From Autumnicola patrickiae (GTDB lineage Bacteria > Bacteroidota > Bacteroidia > Flavobacteriales > Flavobacteriaceae), in NCBI RefSeq assembly GCF_031846525.1, contig NZ_JAVRHM010000003.1, positions 168,887 through 232,886 of the forward strand: a stretch of 64,000 nucleotides of DNA, read 5' to 3'. Both the position numbers and the translations under genes were made by a program. Under the pieces are notes generated by a model. That model was not told the DNA's origin. It worked only from the letters and a program-made list of their open reading frames with translations, and did not search any database. Below are positions 35,022 to 44,145 of this stretch, piece by piece. Within the stretch, counting starts at the first letter, position 1. Each line of letters opens with the position of its first letter.

Positions 35022-36763
35022 GATTGATTGGTTGTGTCGGTTTCTACCGCGGTTGTATCTGGATTCTGGAAATTTTCAAGTTCTTCAGTAGTACCACTAT
35101 CATTTCTGCTGGAATTATAATCTCCTTCTTCGTCCCACTCATCTTCGCTTTCCCATTCATCTTCTATATAAGTACCTTCTTCATCTTCAATATCCATTTC
35201 AAGTGGACAGTCGTTGCAAATTGTTCCGTTTTCAGTTACTTCCAGATAGCGCTCCTGGTCACCACGCCTGTAAATGTTATCACTGTTGTACCTGCTAATA
35301 AAAGGACCTACGTTTCTTTCTACATAAAGTGTGGTGCCTTGTGGAAGATACAGTGTGATCCTGACTTCCTGATCTCTGTATTTATATTTCAAATCTGAAG
35401 TAAAGTGACTGTCGAGTTGTAGTTCGTTGTCCAGGAGATTTGCATCATAATCTATATTCCGTGCTCTTTCGTTGGCATCTTCAAAATCACTTCCTTCCGC
35501 AGCTTTTACAATTTCCATGCTGGCAAGGGAATCCCGGGTGGATTTTATTGTTACCCAAACCCGGTCTGAAAACATCATTTTATTATTGCTTTCATCATGT
35601 CTGATTTTAAATTTATCCCCGCGATAAAAACTTGTGGAAAAACTATTATGATTTTGCATTTTCAGGAATAATGTATCCTGAGAAGAAATTTTTAGCGGCT
35701 GTGTGATCACGGTTTCTCCATCAAAAGCAGTGTTTGTAGCCTGTTGAATTCCGATAATAATTAATCCGATTAAAGAAAGGATCCACACTCCCAATAATAC
35801 TAATTTGGCAGTCGTTCCAATCGATTTAAGATTATTGACAAGGATTTTTAACCCGAGAATAAACAGGAAAAGAAACGGGATTCCTACCAGGAAAAAGCTA
35901 AGTAAAGACATTAACCAGAGCGGCCCGCCGCTTACGGCCATTTCTACGTAATCTGTCCATGGAGTTTCAATAATTCCGAAGACACCTACTGTAAACAGCG
36001 CAATAAATAATCCGATCAAAATTGATCCCGAAAGTAGTAATAGTAAGATTCCGATGAATTTCACGAAGATGGTCAGCACCATCATGATGGCATTTCCCAA
36101 AGCAGATCCTGCAGAACTGGCTCCCGATCTTGCTCTTTTTCCGTATTTCTCATAATCTACCTCTTTTACTTTACCAGCTACATTGTCAAAACCCTCCCGG
36201 ATTTTTTTTTCGATATTGCTAATTGTCACTTCTTCACCTTTCATGGCAAGCCTGTCTGCTGTCGTTTTAGCTTCAGGAACAAAAATCCAGAATGCTATAT
36301 ATATTAAAATAAACGCACCGCTGGTAAGGAATGTTAGAAGCACCCAGAGTAGTCTAACCCAAACAGCATCAATTTCCATATAATGACCAAGTCCCGAAGA
36401 AACACCGCCCAGGTAACTATCTAAAGGATCCCGGAAAAGCTTTCTTCCGGTGGTTTTACCAGTGGTTTCGTAAACAGGTTCATCTTCAAAGATTTCTTCA
36501 TCTACCATATAATCTTCAGGCTGACCCATGATTATGATCACCTCTTCCACTTCTTTGATGCTGATTACCTGTCTCTTGTCCTTAATCTTTTCATTGAACA
36601 ATTCAGCAATACGTGCCTCAATGTCTGCTATTATTTCCTCACTGCCCTGTGTGTGGGCGAAGGAACGTTTGATAGCATCCAGATAATGCTGTAATTTGGC
36701 GTAAGCATCTTCATCTATATGAAAGAAAATACCGGCAAGATTTATATTGACTGTTTTATTCAT
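35018..36763 (-). CDS. PspC domain-containing membrane protein
   Basis: A 581-residue membrane protein. The N-terminal 80 residues are a soluble region (NINLAGIFFHIDEDAYAKL) found in Bacteroidota PspC proteins. The PspC domain is FRDPLDSYLGGVSSGLGHYM (about residues 110-135) plus a membrane segment. Three or four further membrane helices follow (about 225-345), then a periplasmic beta-rich region and a very acidic tail of Asp/Glu/Ser (about 525-560). It overlaps the upstream PadR gene by 8 nt. PspC proteins sense envelope stress; this operon version is presumably controlled by the PadR protein. Confidence 0.88.
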   Translation of the reverse strand: MNKTVNINLAGIFFHIDEDAYAKLQHYLDAIKRSFAHTQGSEEIIADIEARIAELFNEKIKDKRQVISIKEVEEVIIIMGQPEDYMVDEEIFEDEPVYETTGKTTGRKLFRDPLDSYLGGVSSGLGHYMEIDAVWVRLLWVLLTFLTSGAFILIYIAFWIFVPEAKTTADRLAMKGEEVTISNIEKKIREGFDNVAGKVKEVDYEKYGKRARSGASSAGSALGNAIMMVLTIFVKFIGILLLLLSGSILIGLFIALFTVGVFGIIETPWTDYVEMAVSGGPLWLMSLLSFFLVGIPFLFLFILGLKILVNNLKSIGTTAKLVLLGVWILSLIGLIIIGIQQATNTAFDGETVITQPLKISSQDTLFLKMQNHNSFSTSFYRGDKFKIRHDESNNKMMFSDRVWVTIKSTRDSLASMEIVKAAEGSDFEDANERARNIDYDANLLDNELQLDSHFTSDLKYKYRDQEVRITLYLPQGTTLYVERNVGPFISRYNSDNIYRRGDQERYLEVTENGTICNDCPLEMDIEDEEGTYIEDEWESEDEWDEEGDYNSSRNDSGTTEELENFQNPDTTAVETDTTNQS

Positions 36764-37100
36764 GATCTTTATTTTTTTGAGTGGTTACAATAGTCACAGC
36801 GGTTTGCAGTTCGTCCCAGGTGGTGGTTAGTTCCTTAAGGAACAATTTTCCTGTGTTTGTAAGTCCGTAGTATTTACGTGGCGGTCCGCTGCTTGATTCT
36901 TCCCATCTGTAGGATAGTAGTCCGGCGTTTTTAAGTCTGGTGAGTAAAGGGTAAATAGTACCTTCAACTACCAATAATTTTGCATCTTTCAAAGTCTCCA
37001 GAATTTCTGCCACATAGGCATCTTCATCCCTAAGGACAGAGAGTATGCAGTACTCCAGCACACCTTTTCGCATTTGTGCTTTGGTATTTTCAATCTTCAT
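36756..37100 (-). CDS. PadR family transcriptional regulator
   Basis: A 114-residue winged-helix regulator. KGVLEYCILSVLRDEDAYVAE contains helix 1-2, and VVEGTIYPLLTRLKNAGLLS is the recognition helix and wing; SSGPPRKYYGLTNTGK follows, all typical of PadR. It overlaps DUF4870 upstream (4 nt) and the PspC gene downstream (8 nt), so the genes form one operon. PadR proteins usually repress their own operon; the ligand or signal is unknown. Confidence 0.9.
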   Translation of the reverse strand: MKIENTKAQMRKGVLEYCILSVLRDEDAYVAEILETLKDAKLLVVEGTIYPLLTRLKNAGLLSYRWEESSSGPPRKYYGLTNTGKLFLKELTTTWDELQTAVTIVTTQKNKDHE

Positions 37101-37615
37101 AATGAGTGATTTTCTTTGTTGTTAAACTGTCCATTTTTTGATTGATGATTAGTGTAATTAATAGGTATAAAATTGATGCATAATGGATAATTGTAGCTTT
37201 CTCCCTCATTTGCTTTAAGGCTGGCACTTATCACGGCAAATATTTCCAGGATAAAAAGTGCAAGAAGGAGTGTGCCAAAAACCCCTACCAGAATAATAAC
37301 AGACAGAGCCTCTTGCAGATCGTCTATGGCAAATTCAGGAAAGGTGTGCAGGGAAATTTGGAGATCAAGGTTAATTGCAGTAAAAACAATCCCTGCTAAT
37401 CCTAATAGAGCAATCAAAATGCTATACAGAAAAATACTTATCTGAAAGTTGAGCGCATTTTTCCCGTGATGATCTACAAATTCATCATCTTTTCTGAAGA
37501 TCCAGAATAGGAGCGGAAAAAGAAAATTACCCAGTGGAAAAAGGAATTTTGTAAACACTGACAGATGGATGAGTGTTGCGAGATTTTTATCCCGATTGTC
37601 GATTGATGAGTTCAT
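37097..37615 (-). CDS. DUF4870 domain-containing membrane protein
   Basis: A 172-residue protein. LIHLSVFTKFLFPLGNFLFP and the FVDHHGKNALNFQISIFLY block are the DUF4870 (Tic20-like) signature, with about three or four membrane segments. It is the first gene of the minus-strand operon, preceded by a good promoter. The family often sits beside PadR and PspC genes in Bacteroidota, as here. Molecular function is unknown. Confidence 0.88.
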   Translation of the reverse strand: MNSSIDNRDKNLATLIHLSVFTKFLFPLGNFLFPLLFWIFRKDDEFVDHHGKNALNFQISIFLYSILIALLGLAGIVFTAINLDLQISLHTFPEFAIDDLQEALSVIILVGVFGTLLLALFILEIFAVISASLKANEGESYNYPLCINFIPINYTNHQSKNGQFNNKENHSL

Positions 37616-37634
37616 TACCTATTAATTTCTTATA

Positions 37635-37667
37635 CAAATATATGTACAAAGGATAGTAATTTGCAAA
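37635..37667 (-). promoter_or_regulatory. Bacteroidota-type promoter of the DUF4870-PadR-PspC operon
   Basis: Read on the minus strand, TTTG (37664-37667) is followed after 21 bases by TATATTTG (37635-37642), a match to the -33/-7 consensus. The ATG at 37615 follows by 19 bases. Confidence 0.65.
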
Positions 37668-37758
37668 ACATAGTACCTAAATTTAACGTAAATTTAAGAA
37701 TTAACGTTTATACCTGAACCGTTTATTTTGGATACATTTAAGTGCAAAATCAATAATT

Positions 37759-38214
37759 ATGAAAATGACTCCTGCAAAACTTAATTCCTTTTTAATGCTG
37801 AAGTTACCCAGCGCATGGCTTTGCGGAGTAAGGGTTAAGCAGATAAACAGCAGGAGCTGCGAAGTGGGGGTGAAGCACAGATGGATTAATCAGAATCCCT
37901 TTAAATCCATGTATTTTGCGGTACAGGCGATGGCTGCGGAATTGAGTACAGGAGCTTTGGTTATGTCTAAGATTCAGCAGGAGAATAAAAAAATCTCTAT
38001 GCTGGTTGCGCAGAATAAATCTACATTTTCAAAAAAAGCAACCGGAACAATTACATTTACTAGTGAGGATGGCGACAAAATTACACAAGCAATAAAAAAA
38101 ACTTTGGATACAGGAGAAGGTGAAACGTTCTGGATGAAAAGCGTGGGACGTAATGAAGAGGGGGGTGAAGTCTCCAGTTTTGATTTTGAATGGACGGTGC
38201 GGGTGAAGAAGTAA
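37759..38214 (+). CDS. DUF4442/hotdog-fold thioesterase-like protein
   Basis: A 151-residue protein of the hotdog fold. The pattern LPSAWLCGVRVKQINSRSCE, then VKHRWINQNPFKSMYFAVQA, then AELSTGALVM is the DUF4442 arrangement of YiiD/PaaI-like thioesterase relatives, with NPFKSMYFA in the active-site helix region. It would act in the cytoplasm on an acyl-thioester. It is alone between a divergent operon and the AIM24-like gene; the substrate is unknown. Confidence 0.83.
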   Translation: MKMTPAKLNSFLMLKLPSAWLCGVRVKQINSRSCEVGVKHRWINQNPFKSMYFAVQAMAAELSTGALVMSKIQQENKKISMLVAQNKSTFSKKATGTITFTSEDGDKITQAIKKTLDTGEGETFWMKSVGRNEEGGEVSSFDFEWTVRVKK

Positions 38215-38446
38215 ATGATTTGAGAATTTGAAGATGAGTTAATTCGAAGAAGTAGACATTTGGAAATGTGAAAATGTGCTGATTTGAAGAGGTGGAAATT
38301 AAAATCAAATAATTCAAAGATGAAGCTGTGAAAAATTCGGAATCAGAATTTAAGGAAATTCTGGGAAAAGGAACATATTTACGGACAGACAACAGACAAC
38401 CCCCAAACTTTTAAACTTTAAACATTGAACCTTAAACATTTAGAAA
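38215..38446. other. Low-complexity 'TTTGAAAATG' spacer
   Basis: This gap is made of near-repeats such as GAGAATTTGAAGATGAG, GGAAATGTGAAAATGTGC and TGATTTGAAGAGGTGG, then AAACTTTAAACATTGAACC. It has no gene and no clear hairpin. Confidence 0.5.
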
Positions 38447-39247
38447 ATGAACGCACATGAAATAGATTACCAGATTTTCGGAGAGGAAATGCAGTATGTA
38501 GAGCTGGAACTGGATCCACAGGAGGCGGTAATTGCCGAAGCCGGAAATTTTATGATGATGGACAACGGGATCCAGATGAATACCATTTTTGGAGACGGTT
38601 CTGCCAAAGACGAAGGATTTCTTGGAAAAGTATTAGGAGCAGGAAAAAGGCTTCTAACCGGTGAAAGTCTTTTTATGACAATTTTCTCAAATGAGGTACA
38701 GGGAAAAAAGAAGATCAGTTTTGCATCTCCCTATCCCGGGAAAATTATTCCGATAGATCTAACCAGGTTTAACGGAAAATTTATTTGTCAGAAAGATGCT
38801 TTTTTATGTGCAGCTAAGGGCGTTTCAATTGGTATAGAATTCAGTAGAAAGTTTGGGCGTGGCTTCTTTGGTGGAGAAGGTTTTATTATGCAGAAAGTAG
38901 AAGGCGACGGATTGGCATTTGTGCACGCCGGCGGTACGATGGCTAGAAAGGAATTACAACCGGGAGAGAAATTAAAAGTGGATACTGGTTGTATTATAGG
39001 TTTTACCCAGGATATAGATTATGATATAGAATTTGTGGGCGGTATTAAAAATACATTTTTTGGAGGTGAAGGTTTATTCTTCGCCACACTTACCGGTCCG
39101 GGTACAGTTTATGTTCAATCCCTGCCCTTTAGTAGACTAGCAAACCGGGTACTTCAGGCAGCACCACAAGGCGGGGGCAAGGATAAGGGAGAAGGTAGTA
39201 TTCTGGGAGGACTGGGAGATATGATTGGAGGAGATAGAAGATTTTAA
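38447..39247 (+). CDS. TIGR00266/AIM24 family protein
   Basis: A 266-residue protein of the AIM24/TIGR00266 family. Blocks are DYQIFGEEMQYVELELDPQE, AEAGNFMMMDNGIQMNT, FASPYPGKIIPIDL, and GGEGFIMQKVEGDGLAFVHA, followed by a Gly-rich tail. The fold is a beta-barrel (tubby-like) and the family is widespread without a firm function; AIM24 in yeast is mitochondrial. There is no signal peptide. The C-terminal Gly/Lys tail is longer than in some members. Confidence 0.88.
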   Translation: MNAHEIDYQIFGEEMQYVELELDPQEAVIAEAGNFMMMDNGIQMNTIFGDGSAKDEGFLGKVLGAGKRLLTGESLFMTIFSNEVQGKKKISFASPYPGKIIPIDLTRFNGKFICQKDAFLCAAKGVSIGIEFSRKFGRGFFGGEGFIMQKVEGDGLAFVHAGGTMARKELQPGEKLKVDTGCIIGFTQDIDYDIEFVGGIKNTFFGGEGLFFATLTGPGTVYVQSLPFSRLANRVLQAAPQGGGKDKGEGSILGGLGDMIGGDRRF

Positions 39248-39376
39248 AGAACTAAATCGTTTTCGTTGGTGGAAGTTTAGAAATTTTTATCTATATTTAA
39301 AAAGTATTAATGGATGCCTATAGAAACAATTCTACCTATTTTTTAATTATTTTCTAACTAAACCAGGTACCAAATT

Positions 39377-39574
39377 ATGGCGAGAGCGATGTTTGAGTAT
39401 ACCAAAACTATACTTGATAAAGTAAGTTTTGATACTACGCTGTTCTGTAAGGAAGTTAATAAAGCGATGGACAGATTACTGCCTCACGAAATTGAGGAAC
39501 TAAAAATCTGGATTATTTCTTTAACCCGACAGAACCCCGAATTAAATAGTTGTTTAATTTATTTAAATCCATAG
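39377..39574 (+). CDS. Small conserved flavobacterial protein
   Basis: A 65-residue soluble protein, MARAMFEYTKTILDKVSFDT at the start, then a helical LLPHEIEELKIWIISLTRQN block. I recognise this as a small protein kept across Flavobacteriaceae, usually annotated as hypothetical. There is no membrane segment. The transcript ends at a strong hairpin 1 base past its stop, which supports expression as its own unit. Function unknown. Confidence 0.85.
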   Translation: MARAMFEYTKTILDKVSFDTTLFCKEVNKAMDRLLPHEIEELKIWIISLTRQNPELNSCLIYLNP

Positions 39575-39575
39575 A

Positions 39576-39607
39576 AAAAAGCGGCCTTCGAGCCGCTTTT
39601 TCTTTTT
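39576..39607. terminator. Intrinsic terminator after the small conserved gene (bidirectional)
   Basis: AAAAAGCGGC (39576-39585) and GCCGCTTTTT (39592-39601) form a perfect 10-base stem around CTTCGA, with T-rich sequence downstream. Read on the minus strand it also ends in T residues, so it can serve oxyR too. Confidence 0.85.
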
Positions 39608-39728
39608 ATTACATATCAGGTTAGAACCTAAAACTTTTTCAACCCGATCCTCTTTTAATTCCTATGCGAACGTCTGCTGGAAGTGAGATGAAACCGTGTC
39701 GACTGCCGCTATGTATTATTTTTCAAGT

Positions 39729-40670
39729 TTATTTTTTATTTACAGGACTAATAATCTGAACATTCTGGTAAGCAATTGCTCCTTTTACAACTCCGGCAAT
39801 GGTGCTGCGCATGGCTTCAATTATCTGCATTTTTAGCTCGCTGCGATTGTAGATAAGGCTTACTTCCCGGGCAGGTACAGGATCTTCAAACATTCTTAAA
39901 TTCTGTTTTTCAGATTCTTTGATCTCCAGGGTGTGCAGGTAGGGCAGGAGTGTCATACCCAGTCCTTCATTTGCCAGGCTTACTAAAGTCTCAAAACTAC
40001 CACTTTCCAACTGAAAATGGTCATCATTTGTGCTTCGGGAAACCTTGCAAAGATTAATTATTCCGTCCTTAAAGCAGTGACCATCCTGAAGCAGCAGTAT
40101 ATCATCCAGATCCAGATCATTTACGGCAATTTTATCTTTTTTATTTAAACGGTGTGACGGCGGAATATAACCTACAAAAGGTTCATAGTAAAGAACATTC
40201 TCTTTAATACCTTCCTGTTCGAGAGGTGTGGCAGCAATGGCGGCATCCAGATGGCCTTCCTTTAATCTTTCGATAATCGCATCTGTATTAAGCTCTTCAA
40301 TTTTCAGTTTTACCTTCGGATACTTTTTAATGAAATTTGTAATAAAAAGGGGTAATAGTGTAGGCATTACTGTGGGAATTATTCCTAGTTTAAATATACC
40401 TCCCACAAAGCCTTTTTGCTGGTCTACAATATCTTTAATCCTGTCGCTTTCATTTACAATATTACGCGCCTGGTGAACAATTTTTCTACCGGTTTCCGTC
40501 AGCTGAATAGGTTTTTTACTCCTGTCGAAAATTTGCACATCCAGTTCTTCCTCCAGTTTTTGAATTTGCATACTCAGCGTAGGCTGCGTCACAAACACCT
40601 TTTGAGCAGCTTTTGTGAAGTTTTTGTGTTCTGCTACAGCCAGAACGTAATGAAGCTGTGTAATCGTCAT
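39729..40670 (-). CDS. oxyR: Hydrogen peroxide-sensing LysR-type regulator OxyR
   Basis: A 313-residue LysR-family regulator. The N-terminal helix-turn-helix is YVLAVAEHKNFTKAAQKVFV plus TQPTLSMQIQKLEEEL. The redox pair is visible as LLLQDGHCFKDGIINLC, with the two cysteines nine positions apart as in E. coli OxyR (C199/C208), and GHC is the peroxidatic motif. It should activate peroxide-defence genes on oxidation. Its own promoter has a TACATTTG -7 box upstream. No catalase or peroxiredoxin gene is visible nearby. Confidence 0.9.
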   Translation of the reverse strand: MTITQLHYVLAVAEHKNFTKAAQKVFVTQPTLSMQIQKLEEELDVQIFDRSKKPIQLTETGRKIVHQARNIVNESDRIKDIVDQQKGFVGGIFKLGIIPTVMPTLLPLFITNFIKKYPKVKLKIEELNTDAIIERLKEGHLDAAIAATPLEQEGIKENVLYYEPFVGYIPPSHRLNKKDKIAVNDLDLDDILLLQDGHCFKDGIINLCKVSRSTNDDHFQLESGSFETLVSLANEGLGMTLLPYLHTLEIKESEKQNLRMFEDPVPAREVSLIYNRSELKMQIIEAMRSTIAGVVKGAIAYQNVQIISPVNKK

Positions 40671-40693
40671 AATTGATAAAATTTATTCCTTTA

Positions 40694-40701
40694 CAAATGT
40701 A
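40694..40701 (-). promoter_or_regulatory. Candidate -7 box of oxyR
   Basis: On the minus strand this reads TACATTTG (TAnnTTTG), 23 bases before the oxyR ATG. No -33 TTTG is seen at the normal spacing. Confidence 0.4.
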
Positions 40702-40948
40702 TAGGTTTTTTCTATTGCCCATAAAGAATGTCTTGTAAAATAGGGTTAAAAAGGATGTTGATTAATTGATTAAAGAATGTGATAATTTGAAAATGGCCAA
40801 AGAGGATAATGGAATTCGAAGGGATGTCGAACCTGAAAAGAATTAACTCAAAAATGTCAATTAACGGCTTCAGGGTTGCAGAGATTTTGTTTAGAGTGGA
40901 ATAACATCGGCTTCGACGGGCTTCAGCACCTATTTTCTTCTGAAGAAA

Positions 40949-40973
40949 GAAAGAGATAGCTCTAAAATGACAA
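40949..40973. repeat. 25-base direct repeat, copy 1
   Basis: GAAAGAGATAGCTC followed by TAAAATGACAA. A copy at 41125-41149 differs at one base. Its right part is the loose form of the dispersed palindromic word. Confidence 0.7.
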
Positions 40974-41124
40974 TTATTAAACTACACTTATTTGAGGAAG
41001 TTAGGAGTAGGAGTTAATTTGGAAATTTGAAAACATATTGATGTGCTAATATGATAATTCTTGGGTGATTTGCGAGTTTAGAATGGGGCAATTTGATAAT
41101 GGATTTAGGAGTCCAACCCGCTCT

Positions 41125-41149
41125 GAAAGAGATAGCTCAAAAATGACAA
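41125..41149. repeat. 25-base direct repeat, copy 2
   Basis: GAAAGAGATAGCTC followed by AAAAATGACAA, one mismatch from the copy 176 bases upstream. Confidence 0.7.
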
Positions 41150-41273
41150 ATATCGACTTTTAGGAAGCTAGAGTTCAGGTTTCGTGAATTTTTACGTGGA
41201 GAAATTACTTGACGAATTGGTAAAAGCTGCCGTCTATAGGATAATAAACGGCAGTGTATTCTTTTGAAATTTC

Positions 41274-41696
41274 TTAAAACCTGATTTCGATATTTTGTGG
41301 TTCCTGATCATAACTAAATTTAGACTCCTGCCATTGGGGTGGTCCATAAGGCATTGAATTTCCTGAAGTGCCATAACTTTCCATTGGCATTCCGCTGCTG
41401 TCAAAATCCATTCTTTTATTGCCATTTCTGTCATGAAGTGCGATGATGGCGTAGGTTCCTTCCGGAATATTATCAAAAGTAGCTTTGGCCACACCGTCTT
41501 TCACTTCACTTAAAGCGCGAAATTCCGGCTCTGCCTTCATAAAAGTATCTTCAGTATATACTCCGAAAAGGACTTCTCCTTCATCACTAGTGGCATTGCT
41601 GACAGTTACTGTAATTCTACCTTTTTCTTCCTGATTCTCCTGAGCGGTTGCGAAATTGAAGAAGAAGATGCTTGCTAATACTGCTAAAATTTTCAT
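41274..41696 (-). CDS. DUF2141 domain-containing secreted protein
   Basis: A 140-residue protein with a signal peptide ending in NFATAQ. The mature part matches DUF2141: GRITVTVSNATSDEGEVLFG, then VKDGVAKATFDNIPEGTYAI and IALHDRNGNKRMDFDSSGMP. The D-x-N-x-N-x-x-D stretch (HDRNGNKRMD) looks like a calcium-binding loop. It is exported to the periplasm or surface. Function unknown. A matching promoter lies just upstream. Confidence 0.9.
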   Translation of the reverse strand: MKILAVLASIFFFNFATAQENQEEKGRITVTVSNATSDEGEVLFGVYTEDTFMKAEPEFRALSEVKDGVAKATFDNIPEGTYAIIALHDRNGNKRMDFDSSGMPMESYGTSGNSMPYGPPQWQESKFSYDQEPQNIEIRF

Positions 41697-41721
41697 AGTT
41701 GTTGGTTTTAAAATTATACTT

Positions 41722-41749
41722 CAAATATATCCTGAAGCAGATTTAACAA
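41722..41749 (-). promoter_or_regulatory. Bacteroidota-type promoter of the DUF2141 gene
   Basis: On the minus strand TTG (41747-41749) is followed after 17 bases by TATATTTG (41722-41729). The ATG at 41696 follows by 25 bases. Confidence 0.5.
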
Positions 41750-41797
41750 CTAAAAAGTTTTGCTGAACTGTAGAATTGCACTCCTGAGTCGTAATTT

Positions 41798-43129
41798 CTA
41801 CAATATTCCCCTGGCTTTGATTTCCAGGTATTTATTAATGGTATTGATGCTAAGCTCTTCGGGTTTGGTTAGCACTGTCTGGATTCCGTTGCGCTGCAAT
41901 TCCTTAGCCATTTTAATTTTATCATGCGAGAACTGCTCTGCTATGGTTTGATGTGCACCGGAGGCAACAGAATCTGCATTTGTTTCTATAAGTTTCTGCA
42001 CTTCAGTATTTTCAAAAAAGATCACCACCAGGACGTGCTTTCTAGCGAGCGCTATTAAATAGGGAAGTTGACGTTTAAGTCCGGAAGGATGTTCAAAATT
42101 AGTATAGAGCATCAGCAGGCTACGCTGATTGATGTGCTTTTTAACACGGGCGTAAAGCAGGCTGTAATCGGGATCCCGAAAGCCGGTTTTAACGTTGTAC
42201 AAGGTTTCTAAAATGCGGTTGAGCTGTGTAAACTTTGAACTGGCACCAAGGAGATATTCCAGTTCATTGGAAAAGCTCAGGAAACCGACTTTGTCCTTTT
42301 TTTTAAGTGCAACATTGGAAAACGCCAGGGCGCTGTTGATAGAGTAATCCAGTAAACTGAGTCCGTTAAAGGGCATTTTCATCACACGGCCGGTATCAAT
42401 AACAGAATAAACCGGCTGGGCTTTTTGATCCTGAAACTGATTCACCATTAAATTCCCCTGCTTCGCTGTGGCTTTCCAGTTAATCGTACGCACATCGTCG
42501 CCCGTTACATATTCTTTGATTTGCTCAAACTCCATCGTATGGCCAATCCTTCGGATCTTTTTGAGGCCCGGCTGGGAAATTTTATTATCAATAGCCAGGA
42601 AATCCAATTTTTTCATCTGAATAAAAGATGGGTAAACCTTTACCATCTGATCTTCATCAAATACCTGCCGTTTCTTGGCAAGTCTCAATTTTGTAGTGGC
42701 GTAAAGATTTAATTTTCCGAAGATATATTCTCCACGATGCACGGGCCGCACGAGATATTCGAATGTGTGCTTTCCTTTGGAAGAAATATTAAAAATTTTC
42801 AGAAAATCCCTTTTCTGAAATTGCACGGGAAGTTCGTCTATTACTTCGCACTGAATCTGGAAATTGTATTTGTTCCGGATTTCCACTCTCACCGGATTTT
42901 CATCAGAATTGGAGAACTTTTCAGGAAGAATTCTGCTGGCAGTAAGTCCAGTGTTTTTAAAAAGAGTTACCATATCCAGCAGTACAAATATAAAAAGCAG
43001 CACTACAAATAACCAGGCAACAGTATAAAGAAATTCAAACCAGTAGGAAAACAGGAAGATAACAGCAATTGTGAAAAGCGCCACAAAAACCCGTTGCGTA
43101 AAATATAAAGATTTGAAGAATTTAATCAC
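41798..43129 (-). CDS. DUF58 domain-containing protein
   Basis: A 443-residue protein with two N-terminal membrane segments (about residues 12-50) and a DUF58 region: TMEFEQIKEYVTGDDVRTIN-WKATAKQGNLMVNQF, then a von-Willebrand-A-like portion YSVIDTGRVMKMPFNG in which the usual MIDAS D-x-S-x-S is D-T-G-R. The start is GTG at 43129, overlapping the MoxR stop (TAG) by one base. It is the last gene of a MoxR-type operon. The DUF58-MoxR pair is thought to act as a chaperone/folding system, and its substrate is unknown. Confidence 0.88.
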   Translation of the reverse strand: MIKFFKSLYFTQRVFVALFTIAVIFLFSYWFEFLYTVAWLFVVLLFIFVLLDMVTLFKNTGLTASRILPEKFSNSDENPVRVEIRNKYNFQIQCEVIDELPVQFQKRDFLKIFNISSKGKHTFEYLVRPVHRGEYIFGKLNLYATTKLRLAKKRQVFDEDQMVKVYPSFIQMKKLDFLAIDNKISQPGLKKIRRIGHTMEFEQIKEYVTGDDVRTINWKATAKQGNLMVNQFQDQKAQPVYSVIDTGRVMKMPFNGLSLLDYSINSALAFSNVALKKKDKVGFLSFSNELEYLLGASSKFTQLNRILETLYNVKTGFRDPDYSLLYARVKKHINQRSLLMLYTNFEHPSGLKRQLPYLIALARKHVLVVIFFENTEVQKLIETNADSVASGAHQTIAEQFSHDKIKMAKELQRNGIQTVLTKPEELSINTINKYLEIKARGIL

Positions 43130-44145
43130 TATCGTGGTATTTCAACAGATTGTGTAATCATTTCCAGGACATTTTTAGTCGTCATTCCTTCCATTTCACG
43201 GTCTGGGGAAAGTATAATTCTATGTCCTAAAACAGGATTCAGGGCGCGTTTAATGTCTTCAGGAATTACGAAATCCCTACCGTTAATAGCGGCAAAAGCT
43301 TTGGAGGCATTCATGACCGCAATAGATGCCCTTGGAGAAGCGCCCAGGTAAAGGTGGGGGTGCTGACGTGTCTTCCCAACCAGTTGAGCAATGTAGTTCA
43401 GCAATTTTTCTTCAACCAGAATTTCGTGAATTTGTTCTTTTAGTTTAAACAATTCTTCCGGGTGTAACACGGCTTCGATATTAGCTTCGGGAAGTTTTCC
43501 TTTGCGGTCGTGGTGGGATTGGAGAACTTTGACTTCATCTTCTGTAGATGGATATCCCACATCAATTTTAAATAAAAACCTGTCCAGTTGCGCTTCCGGA
43601 AGGGCATAAGTTCCTTCCTGCTCGATAGGGTTTTGTGTGGCAAGCACCATGAAAGGAGCTTCCATGGTGTATTGTTTGCCGTCTATCGTGATTTGCCGTT
43701 CTTCCATGACTTCAAAAAGTGCAGCCTGGGTTTTTGCCGGGGCACGGTTAATTTCGTCGATAAGAACCACATTGGAGAAAATAGGTCCAGGTTTAAATTC
43801 AAATTCCGAAGATTTCATATTAAGGACAGAAGTTCCCAGTACGTCGCTGGGCATAAGGTCCGGAGTAAACTGAATTCGGCTAAATTCGGTTTCAAGGCTT
43901 TTTGCAAAGAGTTTGGCGGTGACTGTTTTTGCCACTCCGGGAACTCCTTCTATCAGCACATGACCATTGGCAAGGAGGCCCACAATAAGAAGTTCTACAA
44001 ACTCGTCCTGGCCAACAATTACTTTTGCCAGCTGTTCTTTGAGCTTCTCAACTGAGCCTTTTAGATCCTCGAGAGGAACCCGACTGTCAAAATTGAGCTC
44101 TTCTCTTTGATCACCTTCGTTAGGTTGTATTTCTTCACTTTCCAT
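43129..44145 (-). CDS. MoxR family AAA ATPase
   Basis: An AAA+ ATPase of about 338 residues. Walker A is GVPGVAKT and Walker B with the following sensor region is VLIDEINRAPAKTQAALFEVMEE. I prefer the ATG at 44145 (MESEEIQPNE), although an in-frame ATG at 44166 also exists; either overlaps the upstream gene. The neighbours (DUF4350, DUF4129, SpoIIM-like, RDD, DUF58) form the standard Bacteroidota set. MoxR proteins are thought to remodel or activate partner proteins in the envelope. Confidence 0.92.
   Translation of the reverse strand: MESEEIQPNEGDQREELNFDSRVPLEDLKGSVEKLKEQLAKVIVGQDEFVELLIVGLLANGHVLIEGVPGVAKTVTAKLFAKSLETEFSRIQFTPDLMPSDVLGTSVLNMKSSEFEFKPGPIFSNVVLIDEINRAPAKTQAALFEVMEERQITIDGKQYTMEAPFMVLATQNPIEQEGTYALPEAQLDRFLFKIDVGYPSTEDEVKVLQSHHDRKGKLPEANIEAVLHPEELFKLKEQIHEILVEEKLLNYIAQLVGKTRQHPHLYLGASPRASIAVMNASKAFAAINGRDFVIPEDIKRALNPVLGHRIILSPDREMEGMTTKNVLEMITQSVEIPR

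Larger units (their letters stand above)
40702..41273. other. Repeat-bearing intergenic region without genes
   Basis: About 570 bases between oxyR and the DUF2141 gene. It holds three loose copies of the AAAATGRCAA palindromic word (40847-40867, 40960-40978, 41135-41157), a nearly exact 25-base direct repeat, and 'TTTGGAAATTTGAAAACATA' style low-complexity text. No open frame resembles a gene. Confidence 0.6.
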
